Below are positions 33,560-42,894 of a stretch of DNA of 64,000 bases, piece after piece (within the stretch, counting starts at the first letter, position 1; each line of letters opens with the position of its first letter). The position numbers and the translations under genes were made by a program. The notes beneath the pieces are model-generated. The model was not told the DNA's origin and did not search any database. It saw only the letters and a program-made list of their open reading frames with translations. Source of the DNA: Pseudomonas sp. K2I15 (GTDB lineage: Bacteria > Pseudomonadota > Gammaproteobacteria > Pseudomonadales > Pseudomonadaceae); assembly GCF_002204795.1 (NCBI RefSeq), contig NZ_NIXO01000033.1:1-64000 (forward strand), in the 5' to 3' direction.

Positions 33560-33610
33560 GGTGTATCTCCAGCAGTGGGTTGAGTTGGCAAGCGTAGTTG
33601 CCTGCTTACA

Positions 33611-33642
33611 CCACTAGAGAAAGGGGGAAGGGATTCGTTACA
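33611..33642 (-). promoter_or_regulatory. Possible ECF-type promoter before the bufferin operon
   Basis: On the minus strand TGTAACG at 33642-33636 resembles an ECF -35 element, followed after 17 bases by TCTAG as possible -10, about 50 bases before the DUF2282 start. DUF2282 operons are often under ECF sigma factors, but no sigma gene is nearby, so this is a weak, pattern-only call. Confidence 0.25.
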
Positions 33643-33697
33643 AACCCGGCGAAAATAATTTCAGGTTTCGCTGAATTCTTTGGTTCACACAAAACAA

Positions 33698-33788
33698 ATG
33701 TGGGAGTGGGCTTGCTCGCGAAGGCTGTGGGTCAGTCACCAAGTAAGTTGGCTGATCCACCGCCTTCGCGAGCAAGCCCGCTCCCACA
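33698..33788. repeat. REPIN
   Basis: Arms gtgggagtgggcttgctcgc (one mismatch to the common core) and its reverse complement, between the bufferin promoter region and the end of braG. Confidence 0.9.
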
Positions 33789-33817
33789 AAAGCCCGCTCA
33801 TATTAACCAGATGGGCG

Positions 33818-34519
33818 TTAGCCGCCCAAGTAGGCCTCACGCACTTTCGGATCGGTCAGCAGTTGTTCGCCGCTGCCCTGCATCACCACCCGGCCGTTTT
33901 CCAGCACATAGGCACGGTCGGCGATCTTCAGCGCCTGGTTGGCGTTTTGCTCCACCAGGAACACCGTCACACCGTCCTTGCGCAGCTGTTCGATGATATC
34001 GAAGATCTGCTGGATGATGATCGGCGCCAGGCCCAGTGACGGTTCGTCCAGCAGCAGCAGCTTGGGCTTGCTCATCAGCGCGCGGCCGATGGCGAGCATT
34101 TGCTGTTCGCCGCCCGACATGGTGCCGCCGCGCTGGCTGAAGCGTTCCTTGAGCCGCGGGAACAGGTGCAACACCTTGTCCATCTGCTCCTGGTAATCGC
34201 CCTTGTCGGTAAAGAACCCGCCCATGGCGAGGTTCTCTTCCACGGTCAGGCGGGCAAACACCCGACGGCCTTCCGGAACCACGGCAATGCTCTTGCGCAT
34301 GATCTCGGAGGAGGCCTGGCCCACCAGCTCCTCACCCATGTAGCGGATGCTGCCGCTGTGAGCCTGGGGCGAACCGCACAGGGTCATCAGCAGTGTGGAT
34401 TTACCGGCACCGTTGGCGCCGATCAGGGTAACGATTTCGCCTTGGCGCACTTCGACGTTGACGCTGTGCAGCGCCTGGATCTTGCCGTAGAAAGTGGAAA
34501 CGTTTTCGAATTGCAGCAT
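33818..34519 (-). CDS. braG: Branched-chain amino acid ABC transporter ATPase BraG/LivF
   Basis: 233 residues, ABC ATPase with Walker A GANGAGKST (about 35-43), signature MSGGEQQ, Walker B LLLLDEPSLGLAP and switch His-equivalent LVEQNANQAL. The MLQFENVSTFYGKIQALHSVNVEV start is typical of LivF. Fifth product of braCDEFG; its start lies one base after braF. Imports Leu, Ile, Val and often Ala/Thr. Confidence 0.94.
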   Translation of the reverse strand: MLQFENVSTFYGKIQALHSVNVEVRQGEIVTLIGANGAGKSTLLMTLCGSPQAHSGSIRYMGEELVGQASSEIMRKSIAVVPEGRRVFARLTVEENLAMGGFFTDKGDYQEQMDKVLHLFPRLKERFSQRGGTMSGGEQQMLAIGRALMSKPKLLLLDEPSLGLAPIIIQQIFDIIEQLRKDGVTVFLVEQNANQALKIADRAYVLENGRVVMQGSGEQLLTDPKVREAYLGG

Positions 34520-34520
34520 T

Positions 34521-35288
34521 TTACGCTTCCCCCAAATAGGCTTTGATCACGGCCGGGTTGTCGCGGATCTGCTCCGGCGTACCGTCGGCCAGTGGCGTGC
34601 CCTGGTTGATCACAACGATATGGTCGGAAATGCTCATGACCAGTTTCATGTCGTGTTCGATCAGCAGTACGGTGGCGTTGTTTTCTTCACGCAGCACACT
34701 GATCAGCGCCTTGAGGTCTTCGGTTTCCCTTGGGTTCAGGCCGGCGGCCGGTTCGTCGAGCATGAGGATCCGCGGGCGGGTCATCATGCAGCGGGCGATT
34801 TCCAGGCGACGTTGCTGACCGTAGGCCAGGGTGCCGGCAGGGCGGTTGGCAAACTCGGTGAGGTTGACCTTGTCCAGCCAGTACTCGGCGTATTCCATGG
34901 CCTCGCGCTCGCTCTTGCGGAACGACGGGGTCTGGAACAGGCCTGCAAAGAAGTTGGTGTTCAGGTGACGATGCTGGGCGATCAACAGGTTCTCGACCGC
35001 CGTCATGTCCTTGAACAACCGCACGTTCTGGAACGTGCGCACCACGCCCTTGCGGGCAATCTCGTGACCGGCCAGGCCCTGGATCGGCTGGCCGTCCAGC
35101 AGGATCGTACCGCCAGCCGGCTTGTAGAAGCCGGTCAGGCAGTTGAACACCGTGGTCTTGCCGGCACCGTTGGGGCCGATCAAGGCCACGACTTGTTTCT
35201 CTTGCACGGTCAGGGCCACGCCGTTGACCGCCAGTAAACCGCCGAAGCGCATGCTCAAGTTTTCGACTTTCAGGATCTCGCGGCTCAT
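34521..35288 (-). CDS. braF: Branched-chain amino acid ABC transporter ATPase BraF/LivG
   Basis: 255 residues. Walker A GPNGAGKTT, Walker B RILMLDEPAAGLNP and, as in LivG proteins, a divergent signature LAYGQQRRLEIAR. H-loop LLIEHDMKLVM. The C terminus NPAVIKAYLGEA is the usual LivG ending. Overlaps braE by four bases. Confidence 0.94.
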   Translation of the reverse strand: MSREILKVENLSMRFGGLLAVNGVALTVQEKQVVALIGPNGAGKTTVFNCLTGFYKPAGGTILLDGQPIQGLAGHEIARKGVVRTFQNVRLFKDMTAVENLLIAQHRHLNTNFFAGLFQTPSFRKSEREAMEYAEYWLDKVNLTEFANRPAGTLAYGQQRRLEIARCMMTRPRILMLDEPAAGLNPRETEDLKALISVLREENNATVLLIEHDMKLVMSISDHIVVINQGTPLADGTPEQIRDNPAVIKAYLGEA

Positions 35289-36538
35289 TTGCGCAGCTCC
35301 ATGTGTGGACGTTGCATGGGCAGCAGGCCTTGAGGACGCCAGATCATCATCAGCACCATCATGGCGCCGAACATCAACATGCGGTATTCGCTGAACTCAC
35401 GCATCATTTCCGGCAGCAGGATCATCACGATCGCCGCGAGAATCACACCCAGTTGCGAGCCCATGCCACCCAGTACCACGATGGCGAGGATGATTGCCGA
35501 CTCGATGAAGGTGAACGACTCCGGGGTCACCAAACCTTGGCGAGCGGCGAAGAAGCTGCCAGCGAAACCGGCGAATGTCGCCCCAAGGGTGAATGCCGAA
35601 AGTTTGATAACTGTCGGGTTCATGCCTAACGCACGGCAGGCGATTTCATCTTCGCGCAACGCTTCCCACGCGCGTCCGATCGGCATGCGCAGCAGGCGGT
35701 TGATCACGAACAGTGCGGCCAGTGCCAGCAACAGCGCCACCAGGTACAGGAACACCACCTTGCTGATCGGGTTGTAATCCAGCCCGAAGTACTCGTGGAA
35801 GGTTTGCATGCCTTCTGCGGCAGTACGGTCGAACGACAGCCCGAAGAACGTCGGCTTGGGAATGCTGCTGATGCCGTTGGGGCCGCCGGTGATGTCCGTC
35901 AGGTTACGCAGGAACAGACGGATGATTTCACCGAAGCCCAGGGTCACGATCGCCAGGTAGTCACCCCGCAGGCGCAACACCGGGAAGCCCAGCAGGAAGC
36001 CGAAGGTGGCCGCCATCAGGCCGGCGAGCGGCAGGCAGACCCAGAAGCTCCAGCCCAGGTAGTGCGACAGCAACGCATAGGTGTAGGCACCCACGGCGTA
36101 GAAGCCCACGTAACCCAGGTCGAGCAGTCCGGCCAGGCCCACCACGATGTTCAGGCCCAGGCCCAGCAACACGTAGATCAGGATCAGGGTGGCGATGTCC
36201 ACCGCACCACGGGAACCGAAGAACGGCCAGATCAACGCGGCCACGATCAAGCCAATGATGATGTAGCGCTGGGTGCGCGGCAGGGTCAGGAACTGGCTGA
36301 CCTTGGGCGAAACCAGCGGGCCACGGTTGGACTTGAGGAGTGCACCGACCTGCTGGGTGAACAACACGCGCAGGAACATCAGCACCGAGCACAGGGCGAT
36401 GATGGTCAATGTCACGGGACCGGTGCCATGCACTTCAAGGTTGATCCCGACAATGCTCAGCTTGAGCCCGAGTACCGGAAAGGCCACGGCCCAGACCAGC
36501 AAGGCGCTGAAAAACGCCGATTTAAGATATCTGCTCAT
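35285..36538 (-). CDS. braE: Branched-chain amino acid ABC transporter permease BraE/LivM
   Basis: 417 residues with about ten membrane helices. LivM marks: LGLNIVVGLAGLLDLGYVGFYAVGAYTYAL, LRLRGDYLAIVTLGFGEIIR and the coupling-helix region GRAWEALREDEIACRALGMN. The N-terminal extension of about 90 residues (two extra helices) is normal for LivM/BraE. Coupled to braD and braF by four-base overlaps. Confidence 0.95.
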   Translation of the reverse strand: MSRYLKSAFFSALLVWAVAFPVLGLKLSIVGINLEVHGTGPVTLTIIALCSVLMFLRVLFTQQVGALLKSNRGPLVSPKVSQFLTLPRTQRYIIIGLIVAALIWPFFGSRGAVDIATLILIYVLLGLGLNIVVGLAGLLDLGYVGFYAVGAYTYALLSHYLGWSFWVCLPLAGLMAATFGFLLGFPVLRLRGDYLAIVTLGFGEIIRLFLRNLTDITGGPNGISSIPKPTFFGLSFDRTAAEGMQTFHEYFGLDYNPISKVVFLYLVALLLALAALFVINRLLRMPIGRAWEALREDEIACRALGMNPTVIKLSAFTLGATFAGFAGSFFAARQGLVTPESFTFIESAIILAIVVLGGMGSQLGVILAAIVMILLPEMMREFSEYRMLMFGAMMVLMMIWRPQGLLPMQRPHMELRK

Positions 36539-37458
36539 ACTTTCTCAACCTCCGGACGGCCCAGAATGCCGGTCGGCCGGAACAACAGCACCAGAACCAA
36601 TAGACCGAATGCCACCACGTCCTTGTACTGGTCGCCGAACACATCGGCGCCAAAGGCTTCAGCCACACCCAGCACCAGCCCGCCGAGCATCGCGCCCGGA
36701 ATACTGCCGATGCCGCCCAATACCGCTGCGGTGAAGGCCTTGAGGCCCACCAGGAAACCGGCGTTGGGGTTGATCACGCCATACTGCATGCTCAGCAACA
36801 CGGCGGCGACAGCCGCCAGTGCGGCACCAATGACGAAGGTCAGGGCGATGATGTTGTTGGTGTTGATGCCCAACAGGTTGGCCATCTTGATGTCTTCGGC
36901 GCAAGCCCGGCAGGCGCGCCCCAGACGGGAGCGGGAGATGAACAGGGTCAGGCCCAGCATGGCCACCAGGGTGACGACGAAGACCAGGATCTGCATGTAG
37001 GAAATCAGCACTTCTTGTGCGCCGCCTGGGCCGAAGGAGATGCTCCCCGGGATCAGGTTGGGAATGGATTTGTCCTTGGAATCCTGGGACAGCAATACGG
37101 TGTTCTGCAGGAAAATCGACATGCCGATCGCAGAGATCAGCGGGATCAAGCGGTTGCTGCCACGCAAGGGGCGGTACGCAACGCGTTCGATGCTGTAGCC
37201 ATAGGCACTGGTTACAACGATGGACGCCAGGAACGCAGCGGTCATCAACAGCGGCAGGGAGTGGATACCCAGCATGGCCAGCCCGGCAAGGGCGATGAAG
37301 GCCACGTAGGAGCCAATCATGTACACCTCGCCATGGGCGAAGTTAATCATTCCAATGATGCCGTAAACCATTGTGTAGCCAATGGCTATCAAGGCATAGG
37401 TGCTGCCAACGGTCATGCCGTTAACCAGCGTTTGGAAAAAATGATAGATCTCAGGCAT
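36535..37458 (-). CDS. braD: Branched-chain amino acid ABC transporter permease BraD/LivH
   Basis: 307 residues, eight helices. GMTVGSTYALIAIGYTMVYGIIGMINFAHGEVYMIG at 15-50 is diagnostic of LivH; RACAEDIKMANLLGINTNNI is the cytoplasmic coupling loop. First gene after the 227-bp gap that follows braC; it probably shares the braC promoter with partial termination in the gap. Confidence 0.95.
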   Translation of the reverse strand: MPEIYHFFQTLVNGMTVGSTYALIAIGYTMVYGIIGMINFAHGEVYMIGSYVAFIALAGLAMLGIHSLPLLMTAAFLASIVVTSAYGYSIERVAYRPLRGSNRLIPLISAIGMSIFLQNTVLLSQDSKDKSIPNLIPGSISFGPGGAQEVLISYMQILVFVVTLVAMLGLTLFISRSRLGRACRACAEDIKMANLLGINTNNIIALTFVIGAALAAVAAVLLSMQYGVINPNAGFLVGLKAFTAAVLGGIGSIPGAMLGGLVLGVAEAFGADVFGDQYKDVVAFGLLVLVLLFRPTGILGRPEVEKV

Positions 37459-37632
37459 TACAGCGCTCCTAAAAACCCGATACGCATTTCACTGGTGGAG
37501 TCAATTTCCGGCTCGGTGCCCTGTTCTGTGATCAGGTTGCACAAAGCGTTTGCCAGCGAACCGCTGGTGACGGTTTTAAGATTTTCAGGTGAGCCAGCGC
37601 CCGGATCGCGGGTGACAGGCCCATAAACCTCG

Positions 37633-37666
37633 TAAAACAAAGCCCACTGCTTGCACAGTGGGCTTG
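37633..37666 (-). terminator. Stem-loop between braC and braD
   Basis: On the minus strand AAGCCCACTG / CAGTGGGCTT with a six-base loop and TTTGTTTTA after it, 20 bases past the braC stop. It would let braC be made in excess over the membrane genes, a common pattern for binding-protein genes. Confidence 0.75.
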
Positions 37667-37685
37667 TTGACCAGTAACGCCTGGC

Positions 37686-38813
37686 TTACTGAGGGGAAAC
37701 TTCGGTTTTTGGTTTGCCGAAGTGCCATTCGTAGACCACGAACTTGAAGTCCTTCAGGTCGCCCTTGGCGTCGAAGCTCAGCTCGCCAGTTGGGGTCTTG
37801 AAGGTACCGGCGTGGATGGCAGCAGCCACTTTGGCGGTGTCTTCGCTTTTCGCGGCAGTGATGCCACCGGCGATCACTTCAACAGCCGAGTAGGCCGGGA
37901 ACACGAACGGACCGGTTGGGTCCTGCTTGTTCTTGGTGAACTCTTCAACGATTGCCTTGTTGGCAGGATCGGTGTCGAACGACTTCGGCAGGGTGACCAG
38001 CAGGCCTTCGGAAGCGCCCTGGGCGATTTGCGAGATGGAATCGTTGCCGACGCCTTCTGGGCCCATGAACTTGGCGTTCACGCCTTTTTCCTTGGCTTGG
38101 CGCAGGATCAGGCCGAGTTCAGGGTGGTAGCCGCCGTAGTAGACGAAATCGACGTTGGCTTGCTTGAGCTTCTGGATGAGCGAGCCGAAGTCTTTGTCGC
38201 CAGCGTTGATGCCTTCGAAGAGGGCAACTTTCACGCCTTTCTTCTCGAGGGTCTGTTTAACGGCGGTGGCGATGCCTTCACCGTACTGCTGTTTGTCGTG
38301 AATAACGGCAACGACTTTCGGCTTCACGTGGTCGGCGATGTAGTTGCCAGCCGCAGGGCCTTGAGCGCTGTCCAGGCCGATGGTGCGGAAGATCAGCTTG
38401 TAGCCACGGGCGGTGATTTCCGGGCTGGTGGCAGCCGGTGTGATCATGATCACGCCTTCGTCTTCGTAGATGTCGGACGCTGGCTGAGTGGAGCTGGAGC
38501 AGAGGTGACCGACTACAAACTTGACGCCGTCGTTGACCACTTTGTTGGCTACGGCCACGGCTTGTTTTGGATCACAAGCGTCGTCGTATTCTTTGGCTTC
38601 GAGCATTTTGCCATCGACGCCGCCTTTGGCGTTGATGTCGGCGATAGCCTGCTTGGCGCCCATGAACTGCATGTCGCCGTACTGGGTCACAGGGCCGGTT
38701 TTAGGGCCGGCAATACCGATCTTGATGGTATCAGCTGCGAACGAATGGCTGGCAACCCCGGCCAGGACCATAGCGGCAAACAGTTTGGAAATCTGCTTAG
38801 TAGCCTTATTCAT
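37686..38813 (-). CDS. braC: Branched-chain amino acid-binding protein BraC
   Basis: 375 residues with a signal peptide (KLFAAMVLAGVASHSFA, cleavage before ADTIK). Periplasmic type I binding fold; IKIGIAGPKTGPVTQYGDMQFMGAK and CSSSTQPASDIYEDEGVIMITPAATSPEIT are the ligand-site blocks of LIV-binding proteins, and the two Cys (DACDPKQ, HLCSSS) form the family disulfide. GGAG lies five bases before the ATG. Delivers Leu/Ile/Val (and in P. aeruginosa Ala/Thr) to BraDEFG. Confidence 0.95.
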   Translation of the reverse strand: MNKATKQISKLFAAMVLAGVASHSFAADTIKIGIAGPKTGPVTQYGDMQFMGAKQAIADINAKGGVDGKMLEAKEYDDACDPKQAVAVANKVVNDGVKFVVGHLCSSSTQPASDIYEDEGVIMITPAATSPEITARGYKLIFRTIGLDSAQGPAAGNYIADHVKPKVVAVIHDKQQYGEGIATAVKQTLEKKGVKVALFEGINAGDKDFGSLIQKLKQANVDFVYYGGYHPELGLILRQAKEKGVNAKFMGPEGVGNDSISQIAQGASEGLLVTLPKSFDTDPANKAIVEEFTKNKQDPTGPFVFPAYSAVEVIAGGITAAKSEDTAKVAAAIHAGTFKTPTGELSFDAKGDLKDFKFVVYEWHFGKPKTEVSPQ

Positions 38814-39153
38814 AGTGCTCCACTCTTACTGTTGTATTTTTTATAGTTCTAGCGGCCTTGTGAGCTGCAGAACCGGATCAGATATCTCGGATATCCCCCG
38901 GCAGCGGCCTGGCAACTGTACCGGTACAGTGTAGAGCGCCGGTTGAGCGCTTGAAAAGCTGGCTGCTGGGGGCAAAACCCGGGTATGTCGCTTAAATGAA
39001 AGAAAAAGACAGAATTGCGGCGGGGTGATGCCAGAGTTTCGGGCAATCCTTGGCTTTCCTGACACTTTCGTTCGGTACTTCATTTGCAACTGGGTTTTTC
39101 TGCCTGGGGCTCGACGGTATGATTGCGCCGATTTTTTCTTCAGGTGAACTCCC
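38814..39153. promoter_or_regulatory. braC / DUF2288 divergent intergenic region with two palindromes
   Basis: 340 bases without a gene. It contains a perfect 14-bp palindrome ctgtaccggtacag (38916-38929) and a gatatc-tcg-gatatc motif (38881-38895), both upstream of braC and plausible operator sites. A TATAAA-like -10 for braC lies close to its start. Which regulator binds is unknown. Confidence 0.45.
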
Positions 39154-39456
39154 ATGACGCAAGAACCTAGCACCCTCTATGCCAAGCTGCTTGGTGAAAC
39201 CGCCGAAATTTCCTGGAAGGAGCTGGAGCCATTCTTTGCCAAGGGTGCCCTATTGTGGGTCGACGCTGGGCTGGATTTGATCGAGGCCGCCGAGGGCATG
39301 GCGGAGGATAACCGTGAGAAAGTCGCTGCCTGGCTGGCTTCGGGGAGTCTTGGCGAGGTGTCTGCGACGCGGGCATTGGACCTGGTTGAGCGCGATCCTG
39401 CGCTTTGGGCGGTGGTGGTTTCGCCCTGGATTTTGATCCAGGAAAGGGCAGTGTAG
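39154..39456 (+). CDS. DUF2288 family protein
   Basis: 100 residues, small, acidic, single domain. LYAKLLGETAEISWKELEPFFAKGALLWVDAGLDLI at the start and a C-terminal SPWILIQERAV match DUF2288, a family of cytoplasmic proteins without known function found next to braC in pseudomonads. AGGTGA lies about eight bases before the ATG. Confidence 0.8.
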   Translation: MTQEPSTLYAKLLGETAEISWKELEPFFAKGALLWVDAGLDLIEAAEGMAEDNREKVAAWLASGSLGEVSATRALDLVERDPALWAVVVSPWILIQERAV

Positions 39457-39639
39457 GAAATGCCTGAGCGAAAATGGTGCGTGAATTTTCCGGGTTTAAG
39501 TGTGTAGCGGGGTAACTGGTTTCGCCGTGATGGCATGTTGCCGTAGAGAAAGGTCACAGGCGGGGGTTACGTGCGCGTCATGGGAACAGTTTTGTTCGCG
39601 CCTGAATGCGGGGGGAATTGTTTCTGGGTGTGAGTTTTT

Positions 39640-40402
39640 TGAGTACATATCTGTTATTTAGGTAACGGCTACTTAGGGTTCTGCTCTTACAGCGGGTCAC
39701 TTTTGGCAAACGCCCGGAATGCCGGCCCAGCCAAAAGTAACCAAAAGGTCTTTGCCCCACCACTCGGTGCCTCGCTTAGGCTCGGCATGCCGGAACGAAG
39801 GCACCGCGAAGCGGGTCGCCGCGACGGCCCGTCCCTGGCCCGTCGCGGGTAAATCGGCATCCTTGCCGATTTACCCGCTCCAGCGTGCCTACTTGCGGCC
39901 ATCGTGGTTGACGGGGCCCGCAGATCAAAATCAAAAGCAGAGCTGCTTTTATGTGGGAGCGGGCTTGCTCGCGAAAAACCTGAGGGCGCCGCGTTCATTC
40001 AGGACGCCAGCGTCATCGTTAACGACCTTCGCGAGCAAGCCCGCTCCCACATTTTTGGACCGCGTTCGCTTTTGCTTTTGCTTTTGATCTACACCACTCA
40101 AGCCGGCCGGTAGGCCGCTGTGCTCTTGCTTTTGATCTTGATCTTAGGCGCCCCGTTAAACCACGCTGGCCGAACGCAGGTAGTACGGAGCGGGTAAACC
40201 GGCAGGACGCCGGTTTAGCCGCGACGGGGCAGGGACGCCCCGTCGCGGCGGCCCGCGTAGTAATACCGGAGCTGAGGGCACACCGAGCCTAAGCGAGGTG
40301 CCGAGTGGTGGGGCAAGAGCCTTTTGGTTACTTTTGGGCTCCTTTCAAAAGTGACCCGCTGTAAGAGCGGAACCCATATCAAAAATCACCCAGAAAACGG
40401 AT
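39640..40402. repeat. Large palindromic intergenic element, copy A
   Basis: About 760 bases with perfect 22-bp inverted ends (gctcttacagcgggtcactttt at 39683-39704 and its complement at 40347-40368). Inside the ends are longer imperfect inverted arms with the ccaccactcggtgcctcgct motif and its complement, further hairpins (acggggcagggacgccccgt), and a REPIN at 39951-40052 in the centre. A second copy lies at 53631-54290 in the same orientation. No plausible gene is inside; short reading frames overlap only repeat arms. Confidence 0.85.
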
Positions 40403-40426
40403 ATACACCCCACCCAAGAACCAAGC

Positions 40427-42604
40427 CTACGCAGTCTTCCCGGTATGGTTATTCAGCGAAATAACCTTGGTCTTCCCAATCCGGTGACGATAAATCTCAC
40501 GCAGATACTTGATCGCCTTCTTCACACAATCCCGCGACAGCCGAATATCGTTGATCGACACAAACTTGTCCTTGTCGTTGATCAACTCACGATACTTCTT
40601 CTCATACATCGGTTTGATCGCATACCAGTTGGTATCCAGAATCTTCGCCGGGTTCTCAAACTCATTGAGCAGCTCATCAATCCGGTCCTCATCAAAATCC
40701 TCATGGATGATGAAATCCAGAATCGAATTATCCAGCGTGTCATCAAACCGATACGGATTGCGCGCAAAGCAGCGCTTGATAAACGCCACGATCAACGTCA
40801 AAAAGTCATCCGACAGGCACGGACTTTTAGCGATCAATGTAGTCAGCGACAAGTTGGCCGACGCCCCGATCACCAACGCATAACGCTTGAGCGTGGTGTT
40901 GGGGAACAGACTGTTGAGGTGCGTCTTGAGCCGATTCAGGTCCATATAGGACAGCTTGTAATCCTTGGGCAACGACACAATCGACACCACCGACGAGCAG
41001 TTCTTGAAGAAGTGCAAGTCATGCAGCGCCGCCGCGTCATACCCCGAATTCTTGTACTGCTCCAGGGACGCCTTGTAGCGCTTGGATTCAATCGGCAACA
41101 GGCTGATGCCCTCGATCGCCTGGGTTACCTTGTTGAAGTGCGGCAGATCAATGGAGCGGAAAAACAGGTCATCAATATTCAGCCGCTGCGGCTCTTTTTC
41201 GAACACCTTGAACTTGTCGCTAGAAGGCGCCGGGGTTTCCGGTACCACCGACTCGGCGTAAGCAATCGCCACCGGCCCCGCCAGGCTCATGAACAGGTCG
41301 TTGGCGTCCAGGCGAATGGTCTCGCCAATGTCGATCCCGGCCCGACGGAAATAGTTCTGGTCGTAGTCGGTCGTAACCGCCTGGGCCGTCAGAATGTTGA
41401 AGATCTGCTGCGAGATGTACTGGTTGGCGTGTTTTTCCATGGCATTGACATCAATGTTCTGGATGTTGCCGTCATCGCTTTCTTCGGCATACCGCATGAT
41501 GTCGTTGGAGATCAGCATCATCGCGTTCCACGGCCGGATGCGGCCTTTCACGCTGGCTTCGCTGCTGTCTTCATTGTCGAAGTTGTACGAGAAGTCCCAT
41601 TCTTCCGACAGGTATTTGCACAACAGCCGCCCGGCGTTGATGTGCAGCGCCTCGGACATTTCGCTGCGGTGATCGGAGATGTTCGGCAGCACGCAAATGC
41701 CGCTGGTGAAGATCGGCTCGAACACAAAGGCGTGGCCGCTCTTGCTGTCGTGCTCGTCGGCGGGCTTGGTGTCGAACGTCTTGTTCATGTACGAGTGCTG
41801 CTGCGCCAGGCCGAACTCCGAGGCCATGCCCGAACCGGTACCGCCGCCGGCGCTGAAGATCGAGAAGTACAGGCGCGACTGGTTGGCCTTGATGCCGCAG
41901 GAGTCGATCAGGTACGAGTGGATCATCTTCCAGTCGGGGCTGGAAAAGCGCTGGGTGTCTTTGTTGAGGATGATCTTGGCCAGGTACTGGCCGAGGATCG
42001 GCGCGTTACCGGCGCCGCCGGCATGGACTTCCGAGAGGTCCATGATTTTCATCTTGCTGTAGTCCCGCAGGAAACCGCTTTTCTCACCCTTGCGTGAGAA
42101 GCGGATGCGCCCGGCGATGTCCTTGTCCAGGTCGCCCAGCATCACCAGCGGCTCTACCAGGAATACCGGCTTGGTACCTTTGTTCGAACCCAAGCGCAGG
42201 TTGTTGCGAATCCACTGGGCCGGGCGATAGCCCTTGTCGGTGGATTTGTCTTCATTGCTGAATTCGTTGAGGTAGAACTTGCGGGCGTTGTACACCAGCT
42301 CTGCCACATCCAGGGCAATGTTCGAACCACAGCGACCCAGGCCGATCAGGCACACCGAGGGAAATTCCTGCTCGTTGCGCAGTTCTCCGTCGACTTCCAG
42401 GTGCGGTGCACGCGGGAACACCATGTCGCGCAGGCCGTCGAGGTTATCGAGGATGCGGTCGGTGTTGGTCTCGGTGAAGTACAGGTACTGCTGGGTGGCT
42501 AGCGGGCGGGCGGTGCTCAATGACTTTGAACCTGAGGGTTTTTCTGCAGGGGCTGTCAGCAACACGTCGGATACCGCGGTGGCAGAGTTATTTTTAGAAG
42601 TCAT
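40427..42604 (-). CDS. Chromosomal tubulin/FtsZ-like protein
   Basis: 725 residues, far longer than FtsZ. An N-terminal extension (1-80) precedes a nucleotide-binding start SVCLIGLGRCGSN at about 83-95 and the tubulin signature SAGGGTGSGM at 251-260, both characteristic of the FtsZ/tubulin GTPase fold. A clear NxDxx(D/E) T7 catalytic loop is not evident by eye. The C-terminal 250 residues (from about 460) match nothing I recognise. It resembles the poorly studied Tubulin_2/FtsZ-like families of large bacterial proteins. It stands alone between a palindromic element and a GGDEF/EAL gene. GTP binding is likely, polymerisation possible, cellular role unknown. Confidence 0.75.
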   Translation of the reverse strand: MTSKNNSATAVSDVLLTAPAEKPSGSKSLSTARPLATQQYLYFTETNTDRILDNLDGLRDMVFPRAPHLEVDGELRNEQEFPSVCLIGLGRCGSNIALDVAELVYNARKFYLNEFSNEDKSTDKGYRPAQWIRNNLRLGSNKGTKPVFLVEPLVMLGDLDKDIAGRIRFSRKGEKSGFLRDYSKMKIMDLSEVHAGGAGNAPILGQYLAKIILNKDTQRFSSPDWKMIHSYLIDSCGIKANQSRLYFSIFSAGGGTGSGMASEFGLAQQHSYMNKTFDTKPADEHDSKSGHAFVFEPIFTSGICVLPNISDHRSEMSEALHINAGRLLCKYLSEEWDFSYNFDNEDSSEASVKGRIRPWNAMMLISNDIMRYAEESDDGNIQNIDVNAMEKHANQYISQQIFNILTAQAVTTDYDQNYFRRAGIDIGETIRLDANDLFMSLAGPVAIAYAESVVPETPAPSSDKFKVFEKEPQRLNIDDLFFRSIDLPHFNKVTQAIEGISLLPIESKRYKASLEQYKNSGYDAAALHDLHFFKNCSSVVSIVSLPKDYKLSYMDLNRLKTHLNSLFPNTTLKRYALVIGASANLSLTTLIAKSPCLSDDFLTLIVAFIKRCFARNPYRFDDTLDNSILDFIIHEDFDEDRIDELLNEFENPAKILDTNWYAIKPMYEKKYRELINDKDKFVSINDIRLSRDCVKKAIKYLREIYRHRIGKTKVISLNNHTGKTA

Positions 42605-42802
42605 TGTGCGCCATGTGCCTGGACGGATGGCTGAAGATGTATCAAATAGCCATCACGGAATGAGAGATCGCGACTTTACAGTGCGTCCTGGTCCTGGGCG
42701 ATAGGGTTTAACCCTAGTGGTTCAAGGGGAAATCCTGGCCGGACTCTGATGAATCGGCCGTTTGTCGGGCTTCTTTAATGAAATGATGGCGATTTGCCAA
42801 AT

Positions 42803-42894
42803 ATGTGGGAGCGGGCTTGCTCGCGAAAGCAGTGTGTCAGGCAACGAATAGGCTGACTGATCCACCCGTTTCGCGAGCAAGCCCGCTCCCACAT
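42803..42894. repeat. REPIN
   Basis: Arms gtgggagcgggcttgctcgc and complement; the last base adjoins the stop codon of the GGDEF/EAL gene. Confidence 0.9.
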
